Positions 42,491-52,532 of a stretch of 55,142 nucleotides of DNA are shown here, piece after piece; positions within the stretch are counted from its first letter, which is position 1, and each line of letters starts with the position of its first letter. Both the position numbers and the translations under genes were made by a program. Under the pieces are notes generated by a model. It was not told where the DNA came from. It made no database searches and saw only the letters and a list, made by a program, of their open reading frames with translations. This DNA comes from Acidobacteriota bacterium (GTDB lineage Bacteria > Acidobacteriota > Blastocatellia > RBC074). The stretch lies in assembly GCA_016196035.1 (NCBI GenBank), contig JACPYM010000042.1, forward strand, positions 1 to 55,142, given 5' to 3'.

Positions 42491-42927
42491 CGCTGCTCCT
42501 TTTCAGGTTCGGAACCCGTACCGCTAGCCTCCTGCCGATCCACCCCGGCCAAAGCGGCCACCAGTTCATCCGACGAAACGTCACCCGTGGCTAAGAGGTT
42601 TGCCGACACGTCGTTGTTCACCAGGTGTTGCTGCGAATTGGCGCTCTCGGCGGCTGACCAGAAAACCCCCAGCGCCAACAAAGCCACCAGGGCAAAGGCC
42701 GGTGTCGCCTGCCGCGCCGTCATCAACCACGCGCCCCATGCGCGCCCGGCTTCGGCGCGCCGCCGGGTTTCAGCTTCGATGTGCGCACGCAACCGGCGGT
42801 AAAAGAAAGGGGAAGTCGCCGCCGCCTCAACTTCCGTATTTTCCGGCTCAAGCGCGCGGTAAATCTCGTTTTCGATTGCTTGCCATTTGCCGTCAGCCAC
42901 GGCTTTTTTATTCCATCGCCACATCAT
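42487..42927 (-). CDS. Single-span anti-sigma-like membrane protein
   Basis: 146 aa. About 65 helical cytosolic residues (EIYRALEPENTEVEAAATS, FFYRRLRAHIEAETRRRAE) are followed by one membrane span (ATPAFALVALLALGVFWSA) and an acidic outer tail. The position directly downstream of an ECF sigma gene and the topology fit an anti-sigma factor. No zinc-binding HxxxCxxC motif was found, so it is not a standard ZAS type. Confidence 0.7.
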   Translation of the reverse strand: MMWRWNKKAVADGKWQAIENEIYRALEPENTEVEAAATSPFFYRRLRAHIEAETRRRAEAGRAWGAWLMTARQATPAFALVALLALGVFWSAAESANSQQHLVNNDVSANLLATGDVSSDELVAALAGVDRQEASGTGSEPEKEQR

Positions 42928-42950
42928 CTTGACCTCTCAATCTTGCGCTG

Positions 42951-42975
42951 TCAGGCGGCAGCGCTTGCCGCCTGA
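42951..42975. repeat. Hairpin tcaggcggca / tgccgcctga between sigma and anti-sigma genes
   Basis: Perfect 10-base arms and a 5-base loop in the 67-base gap between the sigma stop codon and the anti-sigma start. It may lower read-through and so set the ratio of the two proteins. Confidence 0.6.
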
Positions 42976-42994
42976 CTTTGTCATCCCAGCCAGC

Positions 42995-43561
42995 TTAAAC
43001 AAATTTGTGTAACACGCGCCGCAAGGATTCTCGCGCACGGTGGGCGCGCATTTTAACTTTGGCGGAAGTCCAACCCATCAGATCGGCAATTTCCGCCACC
43101 GATTTCTCCTCCAGGTTGACCAGTGTGAGCAACAATCGGTCTTCTGGGCGTAAGCGATGCAACAGTTTGTTCGCCAGATCGCGCGTGATGGCGTTGCCTT
43201 CGACATTGCCAGCCGTGCTTTGATCGCGCAGCTTCTCATGCAGGTAAGCCGCTTCGTCATCGCTCAGATCGCCCAATTCATTTTCAGACCGCCGCCGTTG
43301 CCGCCGCAATTCATCGTAACAGGTATGCACCGTGATGCGTGTCAGCCAGGCCGCAAACGACGCTTCGTGGCTGCCCTGGTAATCACCAAGCGCGAAATAG
43401 GCCTTGGTGAAACTTTCTTGCATCACGTCTTCGACCTGCTCGCGGCGCGAGAAAAAACGATAGCCCAGCCTCGCCACCAGTTGGCGATGCCGCTCGAAGA
43501 GTTCCGCAAAAGCTGTTTCGTCGCCTCGGATAGACGCCGCGACCAGTTCGTTATCCGTCAT
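42995..43561 (-). CDS. ECF-type RNA polymerase sigma factor
   Basis: 188 aa from ATG 43561, with GAGGGAG just upstream; an ATG at 43642 would add 27 residues. Region 2 is [20 protein letters not shown], with [18 protein letters not shown] as the promoter -10 binding part. Region 4 is [40 protein letters not shown], a helix-turn-helix for the -35 element. It is first in an operon with an anti-sigma-like protein, a Spy-like protein and the Gly-rich secreted protein. Autoregulation is likely but no promoter motif was confirmed. Confidence 0.9.
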   Translation of the reverse strand: MTDNELVAASIRGDETAFAELFERHRQLVARLGYRFFSRREQVEDVMQESFTKAYFALGDYQGSHEASFAAWLTRITVHTCYDELRRQRRRSENELGDLSDDEAAYLHEKLRDQSTAGNVEGNAITRDLANKLLHRLRPEDRLLLTLVNLEEKSVAEIADLMGWTSAKVKMRAHRARESLRRVLHKFV

Positions 43562-43945
43562 CGGCTCCCTCGCGATTTCTTGCAGCAGGGCCGGTGCCGG
43601 TTCGCTCGCGCTTACCCGAAGGCGTTGGGCCGTTCGCTTCATTGTTTGCTTCGTATTCCGCCGTGCACGGTCGCCCGACGGCCAGGAACGAATTACAAAA
43701 TCAAACAGAAGGCTGGCGTAAAGGCCAGCGTAAGTATCGCCTAAGTGATTGACCGTAGCCGCCCATGAAGGCGTCAAAGGTCAGGGTCCGGTCACAACAT
43801 TTTTGCCAAGTCCGGGCAAAAAATAACGCAAATCTGATTCTGGATTAAGCCAGATTGAAACCCAGTTTGATAGGTTAGGCGCCAATTCAACCAGAAACCT
43901 CGCCGAAATCCCGCTCGGCGGTTTATCGCGAAAGGATCAGAAGTT
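43562..43945. other. Divergent promoter region, sigma operon / metallothionein-like gene
   Basis: 384 bases between divergent starts. It may include an extended sigma-factor N-terminus to 43642. No repeat was recognised beyond a short gccaagtccgggcaa palindrome near 43812. Both promoters must lie here. Confidence 0.4.
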
Positions 43946-44143
43946 ATGGCAAGACGCATCGAAGACGAATGTGCCTACTGCGCGGAAAAGATCAATCCAC
44001 ATACCGCTGTGATTGGGCATGATTGGAAAGTTTACTGCTCCACAGCTTGTGCCCAGCGTGGTGAAGACCTATCTGTTCGCGAAGCAACCCAGCTTATGCA
44101 ACACGTCAGCGAACGGCATTGGCCCAAGACGCTTCATACGTAA
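43946..44143 (+). CDS. Metallothionein-like small Cys protein
   Basis: A 65-aa protein. [11 protein letters not shown] and [12 protein letters not shown] give two Cys pairs in a CxxC...CxxxC layout, with His24 and His57 as further ligands. It resembles bacterial SmtA-type metal-binding proteins but has fewer Cys, so zinc-ribbon binding is an alternative. AAGGATC precedes the ATG. Its stop region overlaps tail-to-tail with the 3' end of the hpnA-like gene by 10 bases. Confidence 0.75.
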   Translation: MARRIEDECAYCAEKINPHTAVIGHDWKVYCSTACAQRGEDLSVREATQLMQHVSERHWPKTLHT

Positions 44144-45120
44144 CCATTGGCCTCGAACCAGCGCACGGCTTTTTCCAGTGCCCGCTCAATCGGTTGTTGC
44201 GGCAGGCCTAATTCCCGCACCGCCTTGGCCGCGTCATAATACATCGCCTTGCGCGACATCTGTACCGAGTAAAACGACACCTGGGGTGTTTTGCCAAAAT
44301 ACCGCGCCAGGATCATTTCATCTACAAACGCCACAGCCAGCGGGAGGAAATGCGGCACCGCGAAGCGTGGTGCGGATTTGCCCGTGATGACTGCCAACCT
44401 TTGCAGCATCTCTTTTAACGTCAGATTCTGATTGCCCAAAATGTAGCGTTCCCCCGTGCGGCCTTTTTGCCAAGCCAGGATGTGCCCACGCGCCACGTCT
44501 TCCACATCAATCAGGTTCAGCCCTGTGTGCACATACGCGGGCATACGATCTTGCAGAAACCGCAGCACGATCTCCCCGGTGGGAGTCGGTTTGACATCGT
44601 GCGCCCCAATCGGCGTCGAGGGATTCACGATCACGACATCCAACCCGGTACGTGCGGCTTTCAGCGCTGCCTGTTCGGCCAGGTATTTTGATTTCTTGTA
44701 ATCGCTGACCAGTTCAGCCAAGGTCGTCCGGGTGGCTTCGGTTCCCAGCGTGCCCGGCGCCGGGACACCAATGGCGGCCACGGAACTGGTATGGATGAAG
44801 CGTTTGATTCCGGCTTGCCGGGCCGCCGCCAGCAGATTTCCAGTGCCGGTCACATTGGCGCGATAAATGGCGGCGGCATCACGCATCCATAAAGAGTAAA
44901 GGGCTGCGACGTGAAAAATCACCTCGCAGCCCGCAACTTGTTCGGTCAAATTCGCTTGGGAGTCTAAATCACCACTGACCAATTCCACCGGCAACCCGGC
45001 CAGATTCCGTTGATCGCTGTTAGGGCGCACCAGCGCGCGCACCTGAACGCCATCCGCTAACAAGGCCCGCACCAAATTTCCGCCGACAAACCCTGTCGCC
45101 CCTGTGACGAAAGCTCGCAT
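44134..45120 (-). CDS. hpnA: Hopanoid-associated NAD-dependent sugar epimerase (HpnA-like)
   Basis: A 328-aa short-chain dehydrogenase/epimerase. The NAD site is [19 protein letters not shown]. The catalytic SDR tetrad region is HTSSVAAIG (Ser) with [14 protein letters not shown] (YxxxK). [19 protein letters not shown] and [17 protein letters not shown] match the HpnA family, which provides sugars or modifies side chains of hopanoids. It is near other hopanoid genes in the same orientation. The exact substrate is uncertain. Confidence 0.87.
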   Translation of the reverse strand: MRAFVTGATGFVGGNLVRALLADGVQVRALVRPNSDQRNLAGLPVELVSGDLDSQANLTEQVAGCEVIFHVAALYSLWMRDAAAIYRANVTGTGNLLAAARQAGIKRFIHTSSVAAIGVPAPGTLGTEATRTTLAELVSDYKKSKYLAEQAALKAARTGLDVVIVNPSTPIGAHDVKPTPTGEIVLRFLQDRMPAYVHTGLNLIDVEDVARGHILAWQKGRTGERYILGNQNLTLKEMLQRLAVITGKSAPRFAVPHFLPLAVAFVDEMILARYFGKTPQVSFYSVQMSRKAMYYDAAKAVRELGLPQQPIERALEKAVRWFEANGYV

Positions 45121-45141
45121 AATGGCCCTGGGCTTCCGGCG

Positions 45142-45633
45142 TTAAATCCCCATCACCTGCACGTGTAAGCGCCGCGTATTCGGCCCATCAAATTCCGTGA
45201 ACAGCACCTGTTGCCACGTGCCCAGTTTGAGCCGTCCGTTCTCAACCGGGATGGAAAGACTGTGACCTACGACGACTGCGCGCAAATGTGAATCGGCATT
45301 TTTGCGGTCGCAATCTGAAAGCTGAGGGTCATTGTGTTTGTAATACACGCCACGTGGCACGACCTGCTCGAACATGGTTGTGACATCGTCCAACAGGGCC
45401 TCTTGCACCTCATTGAGAATCAAACCAGCGGTCGTGTGCAGTGAAGAGACTTGCACGATGCCATCACGAATGGAGGTTTGCGCCACGACCTCGGCAATCT
45501 CGTGCGTGATGTTTTTCATCTGCACACGCGCATTCGTTCCCAGCACCAGCGTGGTCGCGGCCACTTTATAAGTGCCCTCCTTGGCTTCGACACGTGGTCT
45601 GGTCTCAACAGGCGAAAGTGCCACATTACTCAT
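45142..45633 (-). CDS. yjbQ: YjbQ/UPF0047-family protein (secondary thiamine-phosphate synthase-like)
   Basis: A 163-aa member of the compact YjbQ fold. The family marks are DGIVQVSSLHTTAGLILNE, YYKHNDPQLSDCDRKNADSH, LRAVVVGHSLSIPVENGRL and WQQVLFTEFDGPNTRRL. The family has a residual thiamine-phosphate synthase activity; its normal role is unknown. It is 21 bases upstream of hpnA and probably shares its transcript. Confidence 0.88.
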   Translation of the reverse strand: MSNVALSPVETRPRVEAKEGTYKVAATTLVLGTNARVQMKNITHEIAEVVAQTSIRDGIVQVSSLHTTAGLILNEVQEALLDDVTTMFEQVVPRGVYYKHNDPQLSDCDRKNADSHLRAVVVGHSLSIPVENGRLKLGTWQQVLFTEFDGPNTRRLHVQVMGI

Positions 45634-45817
45634 TTGCTGTTCTCCTTCATTGAGTTACTTCTTGGTTATTTTTTGGGGTCTCGCTCGCAGGCGGCGGCGG
45701 CTGAAATTCCGTAAATGCCGGGGCCGCATTGTGTTTTACAATTGCAAAACTCTAGCCAGCGGGTAGGGGGTTGTCAACCAAACTTGGCGCTCCGTTTATT
45801 CACATTGGCTAAACCAC

Positions 45818-46630
45818 TTAACGGCTGCTCAGCAGACTAAAAACCACCCGTGACACCTGGGTCAAACTCTGCAAGGCAGGCCGCAGCGTGCGTAAAAATT
45901 GGAAAGTGACGCGCGGGCGTACCAGTAAAACATGCAGCATCGGCCAAAGTCGCCATTGTCCCGTGCGATTCAACCCAGCATTGAAATCAGGCAAATCACT
46001 GGCAGCCTCATCCATTACTACACGAACGGCTGCGCAGGGCAGGTGAAATTCAGCCGCCGCCGCCCATACAAGATAGGTTTCCATGTCTACTGTTGCTGCC
46101 TGCGTCCGCTCAAACAAAGCCCGTTTCTGCTGCGCTTCAATGATCACCCGTTCCACCAATAAACCCGCGACGCGTTGACTGGGCAGCCCTCGCTCGCTGC
46201 ATCTCTCAAACAGTTTCTGTCCCAACCTCTCGTTGCAGGGAATACCGTCTTGTTCGTTGATTAAGAAGCCTTCCAACTTGCCAGCGCGCCAGGCGGCTTC
46301 CAGCTTGCGTCCATCCAAACACCGGTCGTAAAGCACCACATCACCAGTCCGCAATCTCGGATCAAGCGCGCCTGCCAATCCTATCACCAACAAAGCCGCA
46401 TAATGGTTTTGCGCCAGATGCGCCTGCAATTTTTCGGCAAAGCCGACTGCCCCGATTTCGGTCTTGAGCAAGGTAACTTTTTGCGCACCGTACCGCCCGC
46501 GCAACACTTGCAAGCCGTCCTCGCTGATCGGGGCGTCCGCCGAGAGCAGTTTTGCGACGGTTTTGAATTCAATGACGGCAGCCGTGATCACGCAAAGATC
46601 GCCGGGCGCTTCAACTCCGCTTGCTGTCAT
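45818..46630 (-). CDS. Nucleosidase/phosphorylase-type protein, HpnG-like
   Basis: A 270-aa member of the PNP/UDP superfamily: LCVITAAVIEFKTVAKLL, LLVIGLAGALDPRLRTGDV and ATVDMETYLVWAAAAEFHL with the purine-site ME motif. In hopanoid clusters HpnG frees ribosylhopane from adenosylhopane. The placement between fni and hpnA fits this role, which remains an inference. Its start overlaps the fni end by 20 bases. Confidence 0.78.
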   Translation of the reverse strand: MTASGVEAPGDLCVITAAVIEFKTVAKLLSADAPISEDGLQVLRGRYGAQKVTLLKTEIGAVGFAEKLQAHLAQNHYAALLVIGLAGALDPRLRTGDVVLYDRCLDGRKLEAAWRAGKLEGFLINEQDGIPCNERLGQKLFERCSERGLPSQRVAGLLVERVIIEAQQKRALFERTQAATVDMETYLVWAAAAEFHLPCAAVRVVMDEAASDLPDFNAGLNRTGQWRLWPMLHVLLVRPRVTFQFLRTLRPALQSLTQVSRVVFSLLSSR

Positions 46631-47678
46631 TTCGTTGTTCCAACCATTCCAGCAACCGGCCCCCGATGACCGTATGGGCGGGGGTCAATTCCGCCACACT
46701 TGCACAACCGCATAACATAACTGCCACACGCAATTCGTCAATGAATCCATGCAAGTAGGTTTCAACCGCCTCAATGCCACCCGTGACGTAGGCGCGCAGC
46801 AAGGGCAATGCCATCCCGACCGCTTTGGCTCCCAGGGCCAGGGCCTTTACGGCTTGCAACCCCGTGCGCATTCCCCCGGAGGCAATTAAGTTAAGCCCTA
46901 ATGGCTGCAATTCACACACGCTGGCTGCTGTCGGCAGCCCCCAGTCCCAAAAAGCTTCGCCGAGTTCGCGATTGGCGCGATTACGAATCGTCTCAACTCC
47001 TACCCACGAAGTTCCCCCGGCACCCGACACATCCACCCATCGCACCCCCGCCTCCACCAGTTGCGCGCCTGTTTCGCGGGCAAAGCCGCAACCTGTCTCT
47101 TTGGCAATAATCGGGAGAGGCGCTTCGCTCACCAGCCGCCGCAAAGCCACCAGCGAACCGCGAAAGTCATGATCGCCGCGCTCCTGGATCACTTCCATCG
47201 CCGTATTGAAATGAATGCACAGGGCATCCGCGCCAATCGCCTCAGCTAGTCCCACTGTTTCGCGCGTGCTCAATTCGCGCGCCTGCGCAATACCGAGGTT
47301 TCCAAACAAGAGCACATTGGGCGCTTCGGCACGCACTTGAAAGCTGGTAGCGGATTCAGGATAACGCAACATTACGCGTTGCGACCCCACGCCAAAGCCA
47401 AGACCCCAGCGCTCCGCCAGGGCAGCCATCTCGCGATTAAATACACCCACCTCATCCACTCCCCCCGTCATTCCCGTAATGATCAATGGATAATTGAGTT
47501 GTTTGCCTAAAATTTCGACACTGAGGTCAATGGTTTCCAGACAGGCGTCGGTTAAGGCTTGCGGCACCAATTCCACGTGTTCAAACCAGGTGGTTTTATG
47601 GCGAAATTCAACATCCTGATGCGCGCAAAGCTCAAAGTGACTCAGCTTGCGATTGACGATTTCCGGTGTGATTGTCAT
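46611..47678 (-). CDS. fni: Type 2 isopentenyl-diphosphate delta-isomerase
   Basis: A 355-aa FMN/NADPH-dependent isomerase that interconverts the two C5 units of isoprenoid synthesis. Landmarks are RKLSHFELCAHQDVEFR near the start, PLIITGMTGG, WGLGFGVGSQRVML, HFNTAMEVIQERGD, IAKETGCGFARETGAQLVEA, VSGAGGTSWVGVE and IASGGMRTGLQAVKALALGA. Full length for the family. It supplies precursors for hopanoids, whose genes follow it. Confidence 0.92.
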   Translation of the reverse strand: MTITPEIVNRKLSHFELCAHQDVEFRHKTTWFEHVELVPQALTDACLETIDLSVEILGKQLNYPLIITGMTGGVDEVGVFNREMAALAERWGLGFGVGSQRVMLRYPESATSFQVRAEAPNVLLFGNLGIAQARELSTRETVGLAEAIGADALCIHFNTAMEVIQERGDHDFRGSLVALRRLVSEAPLPIIAKETGCGFARETGAQLVEAGVRWVDVSGAGGTSWVGVETIRNRANRELGEAFWDWGLPTAASVCELQPLGLNLIASGGMRTGLQAVKALALGAKAVGMALPLLRAYVTGGIEAVETYLHGFIDELRVAVMLCGCASVAELTPAHTVIGGRLLEWLEQRNDSKRS

Positions 47679-47900
47679 GCGGCAATGCTCAAATGCCTAG
47701 CGACTTGCTCGATAGATGGCCGGTACGTTAATTTGTTTGTGCTGGTTGTGCATAGGATTGGATGTGTCAACCAACACGCGCTTCTCAATACGCGGCGATT
47801 ATATGGTTCAGATTCCCCGAATTCCAAAAGCCTCCTCCCCAGTTCCGCCTCTATTCATTCAATTCTTGTACCAGCTTTCATGAGGTCAGAGAGCAGTTCC

Positions 47901-49661
47901 ATGCGACCAAGATATACCCTGGCACTCTTACTGCTGTTTCTCTTCCTGATTTTTGCCGCCACTTCCTTCAAACCAGCGCTGTTGGATGATGCCGACGCCA
48001 CGCACGCCGAAGCCGCCAAAGAGATGCTCGAACGCAGTGACGGCGTGACGCTGTACGTCAATGGCGTGCGCTATCTGGAAAAAGCCCCGTTGCTGTATTG
48101 GGCTGTCGCGGCCTCCTTCAAGGTATTCGGCTTCAACGCCTTTGCCGTGCGCTTTTCCACCGTCATCGCCATCGTGTTGCTGGCCCTCAGCCTGTATCAC
48201 TTCGGACGTTGGGCTTATTCCGACCGGGCGGGACTTTATGCCGCTGCCGCCATCGGTACCTGTCTGGGCATGTATCTGTTCACGCGCGCCATGATTCCCG
48301 AAGCTTTGCTTACGCTCTGGTTCACCCTGGCGCATTATTGCTTTCTGCGTGGCTTTTTTGGCGAAGGCCAAGCGAAACGCTGGTATTACGGCGTGTATGC
48401 CAGCGTCGGTGTGGCGCTGGTGACAAAAGGGTTGATCGGTGTTGTCTTTGTGGCGGGGCCGATTGGTTTGTTTCTGTTGCTTACGCGCAGTCTGACTGAA
48501 ATCAAAAACATGCGGCTGCCAAGCGGCACGTTCTTGGCACTGGTCATCGCCGCGCCCTGGCATTTGCTGGCGGGCTGGCGCAATCCGCATTTCTTCTGGT
48601 TCTATTTCATCAACGAACAGTTTTACCGCTTTCTCGGCAAACGCTATCCACACGATTACAACAAAGTCCCCTTCACCTTTTACTGGTTGATGCACCTGGC
48701 TTGGCTCTTTCCCTGGAGTGTCGCGACGCCGTTGCTCGCCATGCAGCGCCCCTCCCTAGTGCGCCAAGCCAATAGATCACGGCTGATCAATCTCTATCTT
48801 TTCCTCTGGGCCGGAGTGATTTTGCTCTTCTTCAATTTCTCGACCAGCCAGGAGTATTACACCTTCCCTTGTTACGCGCCCCTCGCACTGTTGCTGGGCG
48901 CGGCCTTTGCCAATGCCGAAACCAACGCCAAAGCGCAGCGTTACCTGATCTGGTCGCAGGGTGTGTTGGCCGCGTTGGCCTTGTGTGTTGCCGCTTTGCT
49001 CTTGACGCTCGTCTGGCAAGCCCGCCACGTGCAACCGACAGGCGAGCTAGCTAATTGGCTCAATCAGGCACCCGCCGATGCCACGCAATACACGCTCTCG
49101 CTCGGCCATTTCTTCGATCTGACCACACATGCCTTTGCCATATTACGCGTGTCTGCGCTGGGCGCGGCCCTGGTCTTTGCGCTGGGGTTTCCAAGCGCGT
49201 TTCTGTTGCGCCGCCGCCAACAACACGGACGCGCCGCCGTAACGATGGTGGCGGCGATGGGCGCACTTTTCCTCTGCGCCAACCTCGCGCAACAGAAGTT
49301 CGAGCCGGTCTTGTCTTCGCGATCTCTCGCCGATGCGATTCGGCAGCGTTGGGAGCCGGAGGCAAAAATCGTCTTCAATGGGGAATACGAGACAGGCTCG
49401 TCGCTGGCGTTTTACACGCGGCAACAGGTGTCGTTGCTCGACGGCAAAGTGAACGGGATGTGGTTCGGCGCGCAATATCCCGATTGCCCGCCGGTGTTTT
49501 TGGAGCAGGCCGATTTGCGCCGCTTGTGGCAGGGCGAAGCGCGCATCTTTTTATTCACGGAAGAAAGCAAGCAAGAGAAAGCGCGGCGCGTGCTGGATGG
49601 ATTGCCGCTCTATTTGCTGGCGAAGCGCGGGGGGAAAAGTGTGTGGATGAATTGCCCTTGA
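47901..49661 (+). CDS. GT39-family (ArnT/PMT-like) membrane glycosyltransferase
   Basis: 586 aa from ATG 47901 (MRPRYTLALLLLFLF), with GAGAG about 8 bases upstream; ATG 47880 is possible. The first outer loop holds LLDDADATHAEAAKEMLER with the acidic pair expected for the catalytic loop, then EKAPLLYWAVAASFKVFG. There are some twelve membrane spans. KRYPHDYNKVPFTFYW and LAWLFPWS are typical of ArnT-like enzymes that use a polyprenyl-phosphate sugar donor on the outside of the membrane. Acceptor unknown (lipid A, protein or hopanoid-type lipid). Confidence 0.85.
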   Translation: MRPRYTLALLLLFLFLIFAATSFKPALLDDADATHAEAAKEMLERSDGVTLYVNGVRYLEKAPLLYWAVAASFKVFGFNAFAVRFSTVIAIVLLALSLYHFGRWAYSDRAGLYAAAAIGTCLGMYLFTRAMIPEALLTLWFTLAHYCFLRGFFGEGQAKRWYYGVYASVGVALVTKGLIGVVFVAGPIGLFLLLTRSLTEIKNMRLPSGTFLALVIAAPWHLLAGWRNPHFFWFYFINEQFYRFLGKRYPHDYNKVPFTFYWLMHLAWLFPWSVATPLLAMQRPSLVRQANRSRLINLYLFLWAGVILLFFNFSTSQEYYTFPCYAPLALLLGAAFANAETNAKAQRYLIWSQGVLAALALCVAALLLTLVWQARHVQPTGELANWLNQAPADATQYTLSLGHFFDLTTHAFAILRVSALGAALVFALGFPSAFLLRRRQQHGRAAVTMVAAMGALFLCANLAQQKFEPVLSSRSLADAIRQRWEPEAKIVFNGEYETGSSLAFYTRQQVSLLDGKVNGMWFGAQYPDCPPVFLEQADLRRLWQGEARIFLFTEESKQEKARRVLDGLPLYLLAKRGGKSVWMNCP

Positions 49662-49675
49662 GTTGATTACAAGGG

Positions 49676-49848
49676 GGTGCGTAAATCGGCGCGCCGATCT
49701 GCCTTGAAGCAAGGCATTCTCCATTCTTTATTCTCCATTCCTGGGCAGCGGGAACACCGGCTCAAGGCCTCTCTGCTTAGGAATTGAGAATGGAGAATTG
49801 AGAATGGCAGTTGCCCAAGTCATCCAAGGCTGCTGAATTACGCACACC
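49676..49848. repeat. MITE-like inverted repeat with ggtgcgtaa ends
   Basis: ggtgcgtaa at the left end pairs with ttacgcacacc at the right. Inside, gcattctccattctttattc and ctccattcctgggcag (49714-49747) pair with ctgcttaggaattgagaatg and gagaattgagaatggc (49773-49809). It fills the middle of the 341-base gap between two plus-strand genes and would form a long stem in RNA. Confidence 0.75.
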
Positions 49849-50002
49849 CTTCAGTTAATTTAGCGACGCGTGCGCCGAATTAAATTGATTGACTGGTTTT
49901 TTCCGTTGCCCTAGTCTGCGTTGCGTAATTCGACGTTTGATCTTGAGCTTCCACTTCAGCCTTGACGACAACCAAAAATCAGTGTCCCCACGAGGTATTC
50001 CG

Positions 50003-51295
50003 ATGAAACCGTTATTTGCCTTCATCGTTTGCGCCGCGCTGCTCGCCGCACCCGTCCGCGCATCCGAAGCAGATGCCGTCGCCCTTTCCAACACGATTCA
50101 ACAACGCCATCTGCCCAACGGCTTGTTGCTTGATCCGCAATTTGCCGCGCCTGATAGCAATGAGATTGTTGTCTACACGCGCGGCGCCGATGCGGCTATC
50201 TGGACAGGGCATTACCTGGCGGCGGAAAGTTACCGCTATCAGGTCACCAAAGCCCCCGACGCGCTGGCGAATGTGAAACGCGCGCTCGCGGGCTTGCGCT
50301 TGCTGGCCGAGGTGACAGGCAATGGCTTGCTCGCGCGTTGCGCGTTCCCCTCCACCTGGAAGTACGCCGCCAGCGTGATCGAAGAAGAGCGCCGCCACGG
50401 CATCTATTACCGCGTGCTCAATGGCGACACCTATGTTTGGATTGGCAACACCTCGCGCGATCAATACTCAGGCGTCTTTTTCGGCTTGGGTGTGGCTTAT
50501 GACTTGGTTGAAGACGCCCAAGTGCGCGCGGAAATCAAAACCATCACGACCAAGCTGCTCGATTACCTGCTTGATAAAAACTGGCTGGTGACGATGCCCG
50601 GCGGCGAGATCAGCACGACCTTCACCGGCCATCCCGAACAGCGCTTGAGCTTCCTGGCCGTCGGTCGCCGCGTCAATGCGGGCTTCGCGTCGGATTATGA
50701 ACTGGCGCGCTTCTTCGCCTCGCTCACGGTTGGCAGCGCAATATTCGTTGAAGTCCTGGAAGAGCACGACTCCTATTTCAAATTCAATCTGGCGACGATC
50801 AATCTGTTCAACCTGCTCCGGCTGGAAAACGACACGACCTATCGCAACCGTTATCTCGACACCTACAACGTGCTGCGCCGCACGACGGACGATCACGGCA
50901 ATGCGCATTTCAATATGCTTGACCGGGCCATCCGCGGAACGGCGGACGTAACGCGCGATGAAGCGACGCGCCAGATGTTAAACGATTGGTTGAAACGCCC
51001 ACGCCGCGATGTCTGGTTGGATTGGCGCACCAGCGCGCGCTTTGCCGCCTGTGGCGCAGACAGAGCCTGTGCGCCGCTGCCGATTGTTGACCGCATCACC
51101 ACAGACTTCCTCTGGCAACGCAGCCCGTTTTTGTTGTGGGGCGGCGGTTACGGCACGATTGAGGGCGCAGGCATTGATTACCTGCTGCCATACTGGATGG
51201 CGCGTTATTACGGCGTGATTCAGGAATATCAAGCACCAAAACGCAACGCCTCAACTGGTGCAACAGGGCTGCCCACGCGCTCAAGAAACAACTGA
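50003..51295 (+). CDS. Secreted protein of unknown function, helical toroid-like
   Basis: 430 aa from ATG 50003 (GAGG 7 bases upstream) with a signal peptide (MKPLFAFIVCAALLAAPVRA). The body is alpha-helical, with patterns such as YQVTKAPDALANVKRALAGL, RRHGIYYRVLNGDTYVWIGN, SRDQYSGVFFGLGVAYDLV and IEGAGIDYLLPYWMARYYGV. The spacing of helices and aromatic residues recalls six-hairpin (alpha/alpha) barrel glycosidase-like proteins, but no catalytic signature was recognised. Function not assigned. Confidence 0.75.
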   Translation: MKPLFAFIVCAALLAAPVRASEADAVALSNTIQQRHLPNGLLLDPQFAAPDSNEIVVYTRGADAAIWTGHYLAAESYRYQVTKAPDALANVKRALAGLRLLAEVTGNGLLARCAFPSTWKYAASVIEEERRHGIYYRVLNGDTYVWIGNTSRDQYSGVFFGLGVAYDLVEDAQVRAEIKTITTKLLDYLLDKNWLVTMPGGEISTTFTGHPEQRLSFLAVGRRVNAGFASDYELARFFASLTVGSAIFVEVLEEHDSYFKFNLATINLFNLLRLENDTTYRNRYLDTYNVLRRTTDDHGNAHFNMLDRAIRGTADVTRDEATRQMLNDWLKRPRRDVWLDWRTSARFAACGADRACAPLPIVDRITTDFLWQRSPFLLWGGGYGTIEGAGIDYLLPYWMARYYGVIQEYQAPKRNASTGATGLPTRSRNN

Positions 51296-51320
51296 TTCCA
51301 ACCTCACGCGGCCAAACAGA

Positions 51321-51409
51321 ATTAGCCACAGAGGCACGGAGTCACAGAGAGGAGATTGAGCATTTGTTCAGACTCTTTCCCTCTGTGACTCCGTGCCTCT
51401 GTGGCTAAT
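51321..51409. repeat. Perfect 29-base inverted repeat (attagccacagaggcacgg family)
   Basis: Arms 51321-51349 and 51381-51409 are exact inverses around a 31-base loop. The string gccacagaggcac is shared with the element at 38494-38628. The hairpin lies between two convergent genes and may terminate both. Confidence 0.85.
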
Positions 51410-51432
51410 CTTCTTTGTCCGTATGCTACCTG

Positions 51433-52359
51433 CTACAGCTTACGCAGCTTCACACTCTCCACCGCATGATCTGCGCCCTTCTCCAAAATCAAATGCGCGC
51501 GCGTGCGCGTCGGCTGGATATTTTCGCGCAGGTTCAAGCCGTTGATTTCTTCCCAAATGCTCAGCGCTTTTTGCACGGCTTCTTGATCGGAAAGATTGGC
51601 GTAACGGTGAAAGTAGGACGCCGGATCGCGGAAGGCCGTGCGCCGCAAAGTCAAAAAGCGATTCACATACCAGCGTTTGATGTATTCCTCGTCCGCATCC
51701 ACATAGATCGAAAAGTCGAAGTAATCCGACACGAACACAGGGTTATCCGCGCCCACGCCGGTTTGCAGCACATTCAGGCCCTCGACGATCACGATGTCCG
51801 GCTGCCGCACCTTGACCGTGTTGTCGGGCAGAATGTCGTAAATGATGTGCGAATAGACAGGCGCTTCGACTTCGGGTTCGCCCGCTTTGACATCGGCGAT
51901 GAAGCGCAGCAAGCGCCGCCGGTCATAGCTTTCGGGAAAGCCTTTGCGTTTCATCAAGCCGCGCTCTTCCAGCACGGTGTTGGGAAAGAGAAAGCCATCG
52001 GTCGTGATGAGATCAACTTTAGGATGATGCGGCCATTGCGCCAGCAACGCCTGCAACAAACGCGCGGTCGTGCTCTTGCCCACGGCCACGCTGCCCGCGA
52101 TGCCGATGACATAAGGAACCCGAGCCGTGTCTTCGCCGAGAAAAATATCCTTGGCTTCGTGCAAACTCTGCTGGGCCGCGACGTACAAATTCAGCAGGCG
52201 CGACAGTGGCAAATAAATCTCCGCCACCTCGCGCAACGAAATCTCTTCATTCACGCCACGCAAGCGCACCAAGTCGGCTTCCGACAATGTCAGCGGCGTG
52301 TTGTCACGCAAGCGCGCCCATTCCGCGCGCGTGAAGTTGATGTAAGGTGAGAGGGGCAT
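51433..52359 (-). CDS. coaA: Type I pantothenate kinase
   Basis: 308 aa from ATG 52359 ([15 protein letters not shown]). The P-loop is [19 protein letters not shown] (about 86-104), followed by [56 protein letters not shown] and the C-terminal [14 protein letters not shown]. The protein phosphorylates pantothenate in the first step of coenzyme A synthesis. Full length for the family. Confidence 0.93.
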   Translation of the reverse strand: MPLSPYINFTRAEWARLRDNTPLTLSEADLVRLRGVNEEISLREVAEIYLPLSRLLNLYVAAQQSLHEAKDIFLGEDTARVPYVIGIAGSVAVGKSTTARLLQALLAQWPHHPKVDLITTDGFLFPNTVLEERGLMKRKGFPESYDRRRLLRFIADVKAGEPEVEAPVYSHIIYDILPDNTVKVRQPDIVIVEGLNVLQTGVGADNPVFVSDYFDFSIYVDADEEYIKRWYVNRFLTLRRTAFRDPASYFHRYANLSDQEAVQKALSIWEEINGLNLRENIQPTRTRAHLILEKGADHAVESVKLRKL

Positions 52360-52532
52360 CGTGGTCTGTAGTCGGCGGTCAGGCTTGCTCAACGCAAGGC
52401 GAATCCTTTGCCCTGATCGCCTGTCCCGCCGATAATGGCAATGTGTTGTTATTTCATGTTTTCAGTTGAATTGATTCGAGCTTGAAGACTAAACCGTCTT
52501 CGGCGGCATTCTAGCATCAGGTCTGTAAGCCA

